From positions 124,001-188,000 of the forward strand of contig JASANG010002872.1 of NCBI GenBank assembly GCA_030248215.1: a stretch of DNA of 64,000 bases. The letters are read 5' to 3'. This stretch comes from Enoplolaimus lenunculus (Eukaryota; Nematoda; Enoplea; Enoplida; Thoracostomopsidae). A program made the translations under genes and the position numbers. This document shows positions 24,084 through 35,429 of this stretch, piece after piece; within the stretch, counting starts at the first letter, position 1; every line of letters begins with the position of its first letter. Under the pieces are notes generated by a model. It had not been told where the DNA came from, did no database searches, and was given only the letters and a program-made list of their open reading frames with translations.

Positions 24084-24575
24084 TAAACGACAATACCGAA
24101 ACACGAAACTTCAATTTTCTAATTCTGCAGTTTGGCAAAGAAATTACGCGACAACGAGATTGTTGTCAAAATTAACAGCATGCAACCTATACCTAAAGTC
24201 TTGAACGCTTGCGTTTAGGGATTAGATGCATAATATTTGTTTACTTATGAACGATTCACAAAATAAGTTTTTTTTGCTTTAATGCTGAAGTTTTGCAAAC
24301 AAATAACCTCACATTTGAAATACTTCAAAGCTTATTAGCGTTGCGCTATACTCGCCGCGCGCTGACGTTCGGCTCAGTGTAGCGCAACCCTAACAGCTTA
24401 TGAGAAAATAGAAAAAATGAAAAAGGATATCATATTTCTAATGCAATTCTATAGTGCAACGCCGTTTGTATTCTGCTGTTGAAACCGGCTGTGTGTCAGA
24501 AATGAACTATGCCTGTTTATACAGACAGACCCAAGAAAAAAGGACCGTAACTAGCGTTGGTACCAAAAACGCGTA

Positions 24576-24827
24576 CACTGTAAATTCCAATGAGTTAATT
24601 AATTAACTCAGACGGAAAGTTAGTTATTTCTGAGTTAATTACAGAACACTTTAACTCACTTTGAGTTGACTTGATTCTCACCGTGAGTTGAGTTGACTCT
24701 GGATGAGTAGATTAATTAACTCAGAATGAATTGAATCAACTCAAAACTCTGAGTTCTGATAGTCCTCACTCACTCTGAGTGATTCAACTCATTCTGAGTT
24801 AAAATCAACTCACTAAAATTTACAGTG
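24576..24827. mobile_element. palindromic MITE with TA target site (CACTGTAAATT family)
   Basis: It runs from CACTGTAAATTCCAATGAG to the inverse ending AAATTTACAGTG, with TA on both sides. The interior is built of repeated GAGTTAATTAATTAACTC and GAGTTGA motifs in both orientations. A degraded relative (ACTGTAAATTTCAGTGAG) begins near 25632. Confidence 0.8.
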
Positions 24828-27248
24828 TATGGACTTTGGAAATTTTTTCCAATATCAAAGTCTCTGCCGTTTTCCCACCACCTGCCAGCGTTTAATCTTG
24901 TGATGAATATATAATCGGTATAAAACTGTTTCTGGTAACTTTGGTATATAATTTTTACCGTGCATAGTATTTATTTGGTTATATTTTTACTTTGTTGTCT
25001 TTAAATGGGGCAACCTGATGTTGTGCATCGGCCAAGAACCGGCCAACCGGTCACTTGCCGGCCAGCCGGCCCATAATTTCTTATCACACAAAATGCTAAA
25101 AATATTGTGACATGATTTAATAATTTAATGTTTTTAATAATATTTAGATTTCGATTGTAAATTTTCAGCTGAAATCTGAATCGATGCCTACATGGAAATT
25201 TGGGAAAATTCTTTCATGAAAATTGTTACAAAAGTAAAACGAAACGTGCTAAACTGATAAATTTTGCAAAATTATGCAAAATTTTACTACCGAAATTGCA
25301 GGAACGTTCGAGAAAAATTCTACCGGAGCCGGAGGCCGATTTTTTAAAAAGCGCCAAAAACACAATTGTATACTTTGCTAGAATGTTTAGCTGCTGAAAC
25401 CACCCTGGCTACGACCCTGTTTATTGTGTATAAATCTATTTATGCGTAATCACTACTCGTACGTTTTGATCGCTAATTTGCCTACGCTATACTCCTGTTT
25501 GTTGTCGTCCCTGAACAACGGGATGGTCTTCAGCGTATCATGGGCAAATATTTTTTCGTCGCATTAATTGAATGAATTGAGAGTGATCGGCAATATTTTG
25601 TGCATAGATAGATGAAGGTTTAATAATCGTAGACTGTAAATTTCAGTGAGTTGGTTTTACCACAGAATGAGTTGAATCCGCTCAGAAATCGGAGTTCTGA
25701 ATTGGCAATGTCAGAGCTCTGATTTTAGAGTTACTCAACTCATTCTTAGTTAATTCGTCCACAAACAACTAAACTTCGAGTGAGAATCAACTCTACTTTT
25801 TAGAACGGGTTAAAGTTGTTTAGTTGTCAGCAACAAAAGCTTAATTAAGCTCATAATGTTCCAAGGTTGCATTCGCTGGCTACTTGTTCGACTAAACTAA
25901 GCCTATGCTAAAAGAATTAGACTAAGTCTAAGCCTTTCCAAGTCCTCTACGGCGTTGCATGTGATATTCTGTTTCCCAGAATGCATTCCCCCGTAATTAA
26001 ACGTGTCCTCAAATTTATGGTTCGGTAAAAGCACTCTGGTTCTAAAACTCAACGATATAGAAATGAAATATTTAAATTTAAAAGAATAAACACACTTAAA
26101 CTTAAGGAAAATTGTATTATTTGGTGCTTGAAACCCAGCTTATACGTTGTAAATATGGTTTTAAAAGCAGATGTGGCAAACAACACTTTTAAGAGTGTTT
26201 CAAATACTCTTCAATTGCAAAAACTGCGTACATAAAATTCGCGTGATATTCTGCGTTAATCGCATCGCTTTTAGAGAAGAACTACAAGTAAAAAGAAGTG
26301 AACTAAAAATATGAATCTTTAGGCTTTTGCCGATATTTTAAAATGCGTAGCACCTAGCACTAGTTTAGCTGGAGGTTTTCAAAGTGACCATTTCATTTCA
26401 AACATACTTGCGTTTTCGCTTAAAACTTCATTGTCAATGTTGCCCATCTTCACTATCACAAAACTCACACAATAGTAAAAACACCAATTGAAGGTGAAGC
26501 AATATTAGGTGATAAAAGCGGTGTTATTTTTGTTAAACTTTATTTTACAATAATCTGCAAATTATTGCTAAGATTGTCTTAAGCATCGTTTTTGACAAAT
26601 TTCTCCAGCAGTCAAAGGTTCCAAAATTTTGCCAGTTTCAAATAAACTCAACTATAACGGCGCACTTTTTACAAAAATATGGCAATATTTTACCACCGAA
26701 ATAGCCGGAATATTCGGCAGAACTGTAATCGGTGCCGGAGTAGGGAGTCAATTTTCTGCTGGATCCGGTACCACCGGCTGTACCCAAAAAATATGGATGT
26801 GCAGATGGGCTATAAGGAAACGGGAATTGTTAAAAATTCTACCGCATATTTTTTCCTTTCATTTGGTACGCAAATGATTAAACGTATAAGTTCCACATTT
26901 TTGGCTGGGTAGGAGTATTGGGATGAGTATGTTTTAATAAAATGCACTTTTCATTTCGGAGGGTTGCTGCTTCCTAGACCACGCGCACTAAGGTGTTCTC
27001 TCGCACTAGAGCGTAAAACAGCCCTAATATTCGATAAAAGAAAATTTTCCTATGCAAAGTCCATTGATTCCATTTAGTGTTGACTACCGAACACGGGAAA
27101 CGGTTGGCATTTGAATCCAACTGTCTCCTGTTGCAAACAAGCCTGCAGGGCCTGCGCTTCAAATTTTCCCTACCCAACCAGGAAAATTTTAGCCAACGAA
27201 CAGAAGTGATTGCTCTACACTTCTGGACGTATTTTCCAGTTTGCCCAT

Positions 27249-27395
27249 TGTAAAGAAAATCGCTTTAAGCATATTCCTAACCCAGGGCCTAAGCGTAATA
27301 ATGGACCTTAAAGCTTAACTTTACGAAAAAATTAATCTAAAACTTAAATCTAATCTATAGCAGTCCTGCACAAAACCGGTCCGCCCTTGATCGAT
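27249..27395. mobile_element. degraded TTAGGC-type MITE
   Basis: TTTAAGCATATTCCTAACCC, then GGGCCTAAGCGTAATAATGG, and finally CGGTCCGCCCTTGATCG follow the internal order and right end of the TTAGGC MITEs at 54272, 60018 and 62793. The hexamer arrays are mostly eroded, so this is an older copy. Confidence 0.6.
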
Positions 27396-28081
27396 GCACT
27401 TATCGAAACTGGAAGCCTGGGTTCATTAAATACGGAGGCCGTCAGGACGGGATGTTTCGAGGATTTGCAAAAGCACATACCACAAATTTAAATCATTTTA
27501 TTTTCAAATCATGAATATTTTAGTAAAACGTCGGCCGAAGTTAAATCAAATTATATCATTTCTCCATTAATCCAGTCAAGTTTCCATTGCGCTGACAGAA
27601 ATAATATTTGAAACATTTCTGTTTAATAATATTTATTTTGTTAGCTATTTCATTTTGGCTTGACGTTGGCCATGTTTAGTGTTGTTGAGTTTGTCCAAGC
27701 ATTTTCGTTGAAGAATTGGAGTTAAAGAAAATAATTATTTCTGGGATTTAGATACAGGTAAGTGTTTACCAGGAAATGTTAGTAGCGAAAATAATTTATG
27801 ACGGGAAGATTCAGCTCTTTGGAGCATATTTTACTGCTGTTTTGCACTTAATTTTGCATACTTGCAAAAATCTGACTAGTGCAAAGCGTTTAATAAATTG
27901 GGTTTCGCAACCCGACAGCCTTTCTATTGTTAGCATACGTATGTTGCAGTTTCAGATAAATGTGTGATACGATTAGCGGCTACAAGGAGGAATATTTCTG
28001 GCAATGGTTGTCATAAGTTGGGTAGGCTAGGGTACGACGGTTTTTAGTTTTAAGTGTTTGCAGCTGAAATTTAGGGGCGTT

Positions 28082-28172
28082 CTTACTTAGGTCTCGATCC
28101 CATGGCCATGACCCATAGCCAACAGATTTTCAATATAGTGCTCTACCACTGAGCCACGTAGCTTCGTCATCA
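28082..28172 (-). repeat. tRNA-derived relic (tRNA-Phe-like)
   Basis: On the minus strand TGGCTCAGTGGTAGAGC is a textbook D arm and A box. A seven-base loop TTGAAAA follows, then GGATCGAGACC, a close B-box match about 40 bp on. The loop would read GAA (Phe). The anticodon, T and acceptor stems no longer pair, so it is a pseudogene or SINE head. It lies about 130 bp upstream of the PCF11 start codon. Confidence 0.55.
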
Positions 28173-28304
28173 ACTCACAATGGTAATTGCTGTAAGCTAT
28201 ATACACTCATTTAGTTGGGAATTTGATTTCTTAATCACTCGCTTACTTAACGTGTTTTAGCAAGTTGTTTTGCGTACGTTTGTATAAGACGCATACCAAC
28301 AGCA

Positions 28305-31300
28305 ATGGAAGACAAAGTTATCGCAGAAGAATATAGAAAGGCGCTGGATGATCTGAAAGAAAATAGCAAAGTCCAAATCAACATGCTCACAATGTTGGCG
28401 GAGGAAAATGCTGAAAAGGCGCAGTTGATAGTAAACGTGATTGAAAGCCATATCACACAGGTTTGAAATTTATGTATTTACGTGAGTCTGCAGCATTGCC
28501 TTTGGATATCTTGAGATGTATGTTTTGCTATATTGAATGCATCGTTTCTATTGGCAGTAATGAAGATCACAGGGTTGGCAAGTCCTCACACTTATCAACC
28601 GTATATTTCACTCTATTTGAGTGAAAATTTGAGAATTTCAACCGTTTAACAACCAAAATCAACTTGTGATAAGACGCAAATACCTTCGGAACTTGTTTGA
28701 ACCTAGGATTCTCACCGTCCGGTGTCATATACGTACGATTTTCTCCTCTTTAACTATGCGATTTTCCCCTCATTGACGAACCAAACCAACTCAGTTTCAG
28801 AAGCTAACGGAAACATATACCACGTATAGCAAATCGACGTATGTACGTATTCTAAACTGAACCTGGTAGGCTAATACCAATTTAGTCAAATCGTACACGG
28901 AAAGAATGTTGCCTTCCGTTCAGATAGTAAATCAAATGGGAGGGAAAAATCTTTGAAGAGCGACCACACGGGCGGGGGAAATCGTATACTTTAAGGGGGG
29001 AAATGATATGGGAAAATCGTATACAACACCAGATTCGAAAGTAAGTTATGACATATTAACAAAATATTTCTATAAATCCCGGCAGCATTCTATACTGTAC
29101 AGGAAAGCCGAATATCCGCCATACTTTTCTGATTAGGCTTTTTTGGGTTTTGCAGCACACAACACACTCCAGTAGCTATGTAAATTGTTGGTTGCAACTG
29201 GAATCGGTTCTGGCACTCAAACCTACTGTTTTATAAACCCGGTTGCCCCTCACATTCTGTGATAAGTTCAGAAACTGGTGTATTCTGAGTCGTTTTACTA
29301 CAACAAAAGTATATATACTGCACAGTTGGTTTATTTGAGCTTATCTTTATTTTTTAATTTGAACTTTGTAGAAGCGTCTTAGGGTCGGGGTCATACGGTG
29401 CTATGGACAAGTCTAGAAGAAATCAGACCTTCAAAATATTGAAATATATTCAGTGAGGTTTTTTCTCCATTGATTTTGGTTTCTCTTGAAACTATTGCTT
29501 TTACTATAGTTCGTTGGGATTTAGACTGAATTTAAGGTTGAAACGTATTTTTGTTTCATATGAACAAAATTTGAGCAGCCACAACTGTGAATCATTTTGA
29601 AACACTAGCACGGCTTGGCCCCGGTCCCCGGATCCGACCCCGGCAAAAATCATGGTCCGGGACAAGTCTGGTACTTTGTGTGATTAATATATCTGCTAAC
29701 TTTTTACTGTATACGGCTGTGATATGAAATAAACGTGTGCATATAAGTTTTAGATGCTTTATACTTACTCCGTTTCTATTCTGAAATGTTAGGTCAAGGT
29801 GCAAATTGTACAAATATAATATGCTTTCTTTTACTTGGTTAGAGGTGCTTTCTCAACATGTCAGCAACACTATTTATTCCAGTTCGTTGTGCGTTTCAAT
29901 TTTGTTAAAAAATTTTAATATTTAGCAGGGTGCAACCTGAGATTAAAAGCTGGACCTAATGTCAGCAAACTTTGCCAGAGTCACGGTTGAACCGAAATTA
30001 GGTGGTTAAAATAAAGCTGAATTTGGTGGTTAAAATAAACATAAAAGGTTGTCAAAAATATTGGTTTTTTGACTCTTTAAAGGAATTGCGCCCAGTATCT
30101 GTATCTTTGTTACAATCAAAAACTATAAACTGCAAACGACTTGAGGCGTAGGCAGGCACAGGAATTAGGATTTTTATCCGAGGGACAGTTTTCAGCAAAA
30201 TTGGGAATTTTCAATCAGCTGCACCGATGGTGCCGGAAAAGCTAATAAATTTTTTGAAAACAACAGTTATTAACATTATGAAACTAATTGAAACACGAAA
30301 TTGATGACTCCAAGCAAGTGAAGTCACGGCTGTTAACCTCAACACTGGAAATGCAAAAAAGTGGTCAAATTAAACACAACGCTAACTTTAGTGACATCTT
30401 ATATAAAAGCGATCGAAAACCGTAGTACGCATTGGATAAGGCTAAATAGCCTCATGATAAAACTCTCGAGTGAGAAGCCAAGCCTAATTTTCAGTTTAAA
30501 TCTCACTTCTGGTTAGTAGTCTGATACGGTTGTTATAGTCAGCGAATCTGCACCATATGTCATCTTTGAATAGTACAGCAAGCAAAATTCATAAGGATGA
30601 TTACCGAAAAACTTCGAGCGAGATGCAAACAAGAAGCACTTTTAGTGATAGACGAACATAAAATATCACAAAAATTATTAAACGGGATTCAACCGGATAC
30701 CAAAAAATTGGACTGCGGACCGAATGTTAAGGACGCATATATTTAGACAAAAAGGTAAACTTAATTGCGCTAATGTGTTGTAATTTATCTTCTACAAAAG
30801 TTTAGATCTTGTAGGCTTCTTGGTGTGGTTATTTTTCACAGCGAAATATTTGTTAATCTAGAGTTGGTATTCTTCTCAGCAATAAATACCCGACAATGTA
30901 ATGTAGAATGCCGACCGAAGCCGAACGCCGGTTTTATTCCGGAGCCAGATATCCGGCTGACGCTAGTAGAAAAATTAAGGCAAAATTTCCGCGGTTTAAC
31001 CTTCTAGAAACCTAACATTTACGTACACCACTGGGTTTGAACCTGTGCTGTACGTCATATGTCATAAAATAATTTTTTGTTAATTAATTTTTTAATACGG
31101 AAGACTTTGAAAATGTAATTCGAGACGTGTGCATTCAAAACCGAGTCCGATTAAATCTAAAACTATTTCCGGGAACGAGATGGGCGTTCCTGATATGCTC
31201 TTAATACTTCTTGCTGATTGGTTTCTATAACTCGTGCAGCTATTAATTAGAACAAGGCTCGTAAATAGTTATTTTATCCTGAATTCTGTGCAGTCGTCAC

Positions 31301-34300
31301 TGAGTTGCTCAACCTTAGTTGTTGTGAAGAAATATTTTGATATAGGACGTTTTTAACTTGGGATGTGTCGATATCAAAATGTTTACCGATGCCTATACCG
31401 ATGCCGATTCTTATTTTGAAATTTTTCCGATGCCGATTCCAACTTTTGTACACAAACCCTAACCATCATAAACGATTAGAATTTTATAAGAACGGTTCAT
31501 TTCAATAAATTTTATCAAACACAATCGCAAAAAAAGATAACAGTTTTCCTGACTGAACACCAGATATGCGCCCAGAAATGAAACTGATAGCACTTCAACT
31601 GACGGTTATATGTGCAAAATATGTCGACAAAGAATCGGCAATTTTTTTGCAGTGCCGATGCCGATACTCACGAAAACGGCCAATTATTATCGATGCCGAT
31701 TAATCGACACATCCCTATTCTTAAGTGAACGGGTTTTCATGAGTTTTAGCTCTCTTAATCAAAGAGCACACGTACGTATAACGTTTATTTGTTTAGAACA
31801 ATAAGGCTAGTTCTCAGTTTACACACGTACCTAATTAGTTTAAACTTGTTATTAAAGCGATGAACATTGCATAATACAAACATCAACACATGATTTAATA
31901 TATATTTTTTTAATTGTCGTAAATTGGTGAAAAGCAAACTTAGCTTAAAAAGCAAACTTTGTCCCGCCTGAAAAAAGGTGGTTGACATAGTACAGAATGG
32001 TGCGATTTAAATTTGTGACCGTCGGCACTAAAGCGTCTTATAACGTTTTCAGAAACGAACGTTAATAATATTTCTATAGCTTGGCTGTTTTTGTTTTTGA
32101 GTTTAACTGTCATAACTAAGAGTTGCGCTAACAGTAGCTTGGCGTAACAATCTTCGGCGATTTACGTCTTGCTTTGAAAACGTTTTGCTGCGGATAATGT
32201 GTATATAGAAACTTTTCCTCTTATAACCTACAATAAAATAACAAAAACAGCTAGTTTTTAGGACAATCAAAAGTATTTGACACTATGCTTCTACCAGGGC
32301 TAAAATCTCACAAAGTAATATAGAATTTTCTGTAGAGTGCGATCAACCTTCCAAGCCTATTTTGTTGAATTTCTAGCGTAAGTTTGTCTATAAGTAAACT
32401 AATGATATTCGCCCGTCAGCGTATTACATACGTAGAAATGTGTAATAATACGAACAAATTGAATTTATCAATTTGTTGTGTAGGTAATGTGTATAGTGTT
32501 GACTGTATATGCATATCCTACGCACGCATATTTAGCTCTGTCACCGCGCAAATGCTACTATGATATATACGTATACGTACGTATGTCGACATGCAAACTT
32601 TCTATTAAGGTCAATCACTAATCGGTTTAGGCGAACGTGCTGTGCTGAGAAAATAGCACTTTGGCCCAGGCCAAATACGCTATGGCAATTCTTGTTAGCT
32701 GTAGCTGAGTACCAATGATGTAAAACCATCGCTCATTAGTACCAAAGATGTAAAACCATCGCTCATTGGTTATCGGTTATTGTGTTGATCAAATAATTAA
32801 ATATGACTGGTCTTCTGTAAGTCCAATTGCAGCTTAGCCTAAGCCAAACTGTTGCATCAAATAGCAGATTGGTGTAGGCAAATTAGTAATTAGTGGAATA
32901 GTGGATTGTCCAATGATATATGTACGTATACATGCACAAGGCCTACTGTAAATACGAAGCTGGCATTTATTTGGAAACGGTATACGGTCTAAACATTAGA
33001 GCATGGTGTGAACACAACGGTTATCTTTCTTATACTGCTAAAGTTAATTCCAATATTGTCTCAACTTAGACTTTGTGCATAGTTGATAAAAGTCAACAAA
33101 ACAGCAGACAACTTGAGTTTGAAATTTATAAAGCTAGATCTTTTAAGGATTTAGTAAAAAACTGTTACAACAATACAACTGGCAAAGTACTACTTGCAAT
33201 ACCTACCTGGGTATAATTTTTTCTATGATTATTGGTGTTTGGACGGACGTGCATTAAATATTTTTCTGTCTGAAACTGTTTTTAAAGCACACCGCTTTCA
33301 GAGGTTGATACTATTTGCAGTATAGAAAAAATTGAAAGTCTGATTTCGTTTAAAGCAATTAATGGTGTTGCATATCCTGTCTCTAGATTATTCGATTACC
33401 CGTACAATGCAGCAGAAAAGATGTATATATATCAATTTGCATAGCGGCTGGCCAATAATTTTCAATAGTTGTTCTTTATTATTTCTTGATGCTGTTGGAT
33501 GCTAAACCCGAACGAATAAGTTGTTACGGCGGAGGTACGGAATATGGACCCCCTAATAATTTGATGAAAAACAGTTTATTTATATATTTTGTAGATTTCG
33601 AGGCGCTGAATTCATCAGCGTATCCATTTTTAACGCCGCAATGACTCCGGTTTTAAAAATTATCGCCCTTTTAAACTTCAACCTTGCACAATATAAAACA
33701 TGTACAAAGGCTAACCAAAATTTGTAGAAAGAATAAACCTGGTAAAGCTTATGCTTGACGAACATGTGAATGTTTGATACTTCTTCAATTTTGTGCGTGT
33801 TTTGCGCTATAATTTCGAGAGCCATAACTTTTGAACCGCGGGTCATGTTAAAAAACGACCAAAATTTAACATAGGAATTTTGGATTCCGGTAAAAAATTA
33901 CCAGAACCGGAATTGCGGTGGCACCCTGGTCGTACGTCAGACTACTATTTATAACCAAACAACTACCAATGGATCTGACAATTTATTTTTTGTAATGTAT
34001 ATAATAGCAGTTTGGCTGTTCTATATAATTTATATATTGTTAATTGAATAAAGCATCGCAAATGCTATTTGCCTTAAGTTGGTTGAAATGATCATTCTTC
34101 AGCGTAGCAAATTGGCATACGACATACTATGCGTACACTGTGTCTTTAATTTTACTTCATTGTGTATTGTTATATGTGCACAACATTGCAATGAATATAT
34201 ATGTGAAGAAATATGCTAGAGTTCAGGGTGGCAACAAAGGTTCGGATTCGGATGCGGCAAAAATTTGTGGTTCGGATTCGGTTGTGAAGAAGCCGAATCA

Positions 34301-35397
34301 AACAATGTTCGGCAATATGTTTTTCATTTTTAAGCATTAAAATTTTTTAAATGACATGTTATATAAATCTATATTTTTGTTTCAAGCCAAAAATACAAAT
34401 CTCAGAAATGAGGCCGGGTACGAAATATTTTAACGTTTAAAAGTAACGCGGCTGGCATTGCGTTGATATTCTGAAACAAATTATACATATATCTGAAATT
34501 TGCCACTTAAAGATTTAGATTCAGTTTCGTACGTATTCTGTAAGTTAGCTTCGGATTCGGTGCCACCCTCCTAGAGTTGCCCCAGTCCGATATGGGTCCT
34601 TGGCAACGGGGCCTGGACCGATACCAATTGCAGCAAATGAATGTTCTATAAGAATGCATTTTTTATTAAGATAGCCGTGTATTGCTAGACAAACATGTTT
34701 ATGTTGAAAAATGAAAGGTTCAGTCGTCGAACCAAGCTTTGCTATTAGATATTATACACTGTAACGTTAAAACGAATATGTGCAATTAATTTTTATAAAG
34801 TTTTTGCGCGACCGAAGCACCAGATTCTTCAACCCTTCAAAACGCACCGTGTCGAGTAAAGATTGGATTAAAAATTTGGCCCGGCAAATCAAACGTTGGT
34901 CCCGGGGACAGGACCAAACTCGGCCCGGGACATCTCTAGTGTGTACTTGTGTGGTATAAGTTTCAAATCAGGATTGCTAACAGAAGATGTCTAAGCAAGA
35001 GAAGAACAACAAAACAAAATTTTTATTATTACACAGGGTGCAACCGGAATTCCGGTCCTGGTAATAAAAGTTGGTTTGTAGAAATAAAGATATGATACTA
35101 AAAAGTAACGATAAAAATTAAATAGATTTCACTAATGTACGTAGTATGCAAACCTTGACAATCGCCAAAAATAAAATGTCAAATGCATATTTCGCTTCCG
35201 TGGATTACGAAACTCTAAAATACAGCAGATAGTGAATACCAATCTCCAACTAGGGTTATTTCATCGATAATATTGCAAAAAAAAGAAAATTAAAATGAAT
35301 TTTTCCGTGGCATGTATTTTTCATTATCCGGTTCCGTTTATGGTAACCTTTTCAAAATCCGGTTCCGGTAATTTGGAATTGCGGTAGCCCCTGGTAT

Positions 35398-35429
<32 letters not shown>

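Larger units (their letters stand above)
24828..28304. other. intergenic with decayed MITEs
   Basis: No gene is recognised. About 25013-25397 has GGGGCAACCTGATG at one end and ACCACCCTGG at the other, with internal CCGGCC motifs: probably a worn CAGGGTGCAACC-type element. About 25631-25860 is a worn CACTGTAAATT MITE. About 26615-26790 repeats the GTTCCAAAATTTTGCC and GGTGCCGGAG vocabulary of the same hAT-like family. The 5' flank and promoter of PCF11 must lie at the right end, where I see no TATA-type signal that I would defend. Confidence 0.45.

Noticed and set aside
28082-28172. Functional tRNA-Phe gene
   Set aside because: The anticodon, T and acceptor stems do not pair, though the A and B boxes are good.
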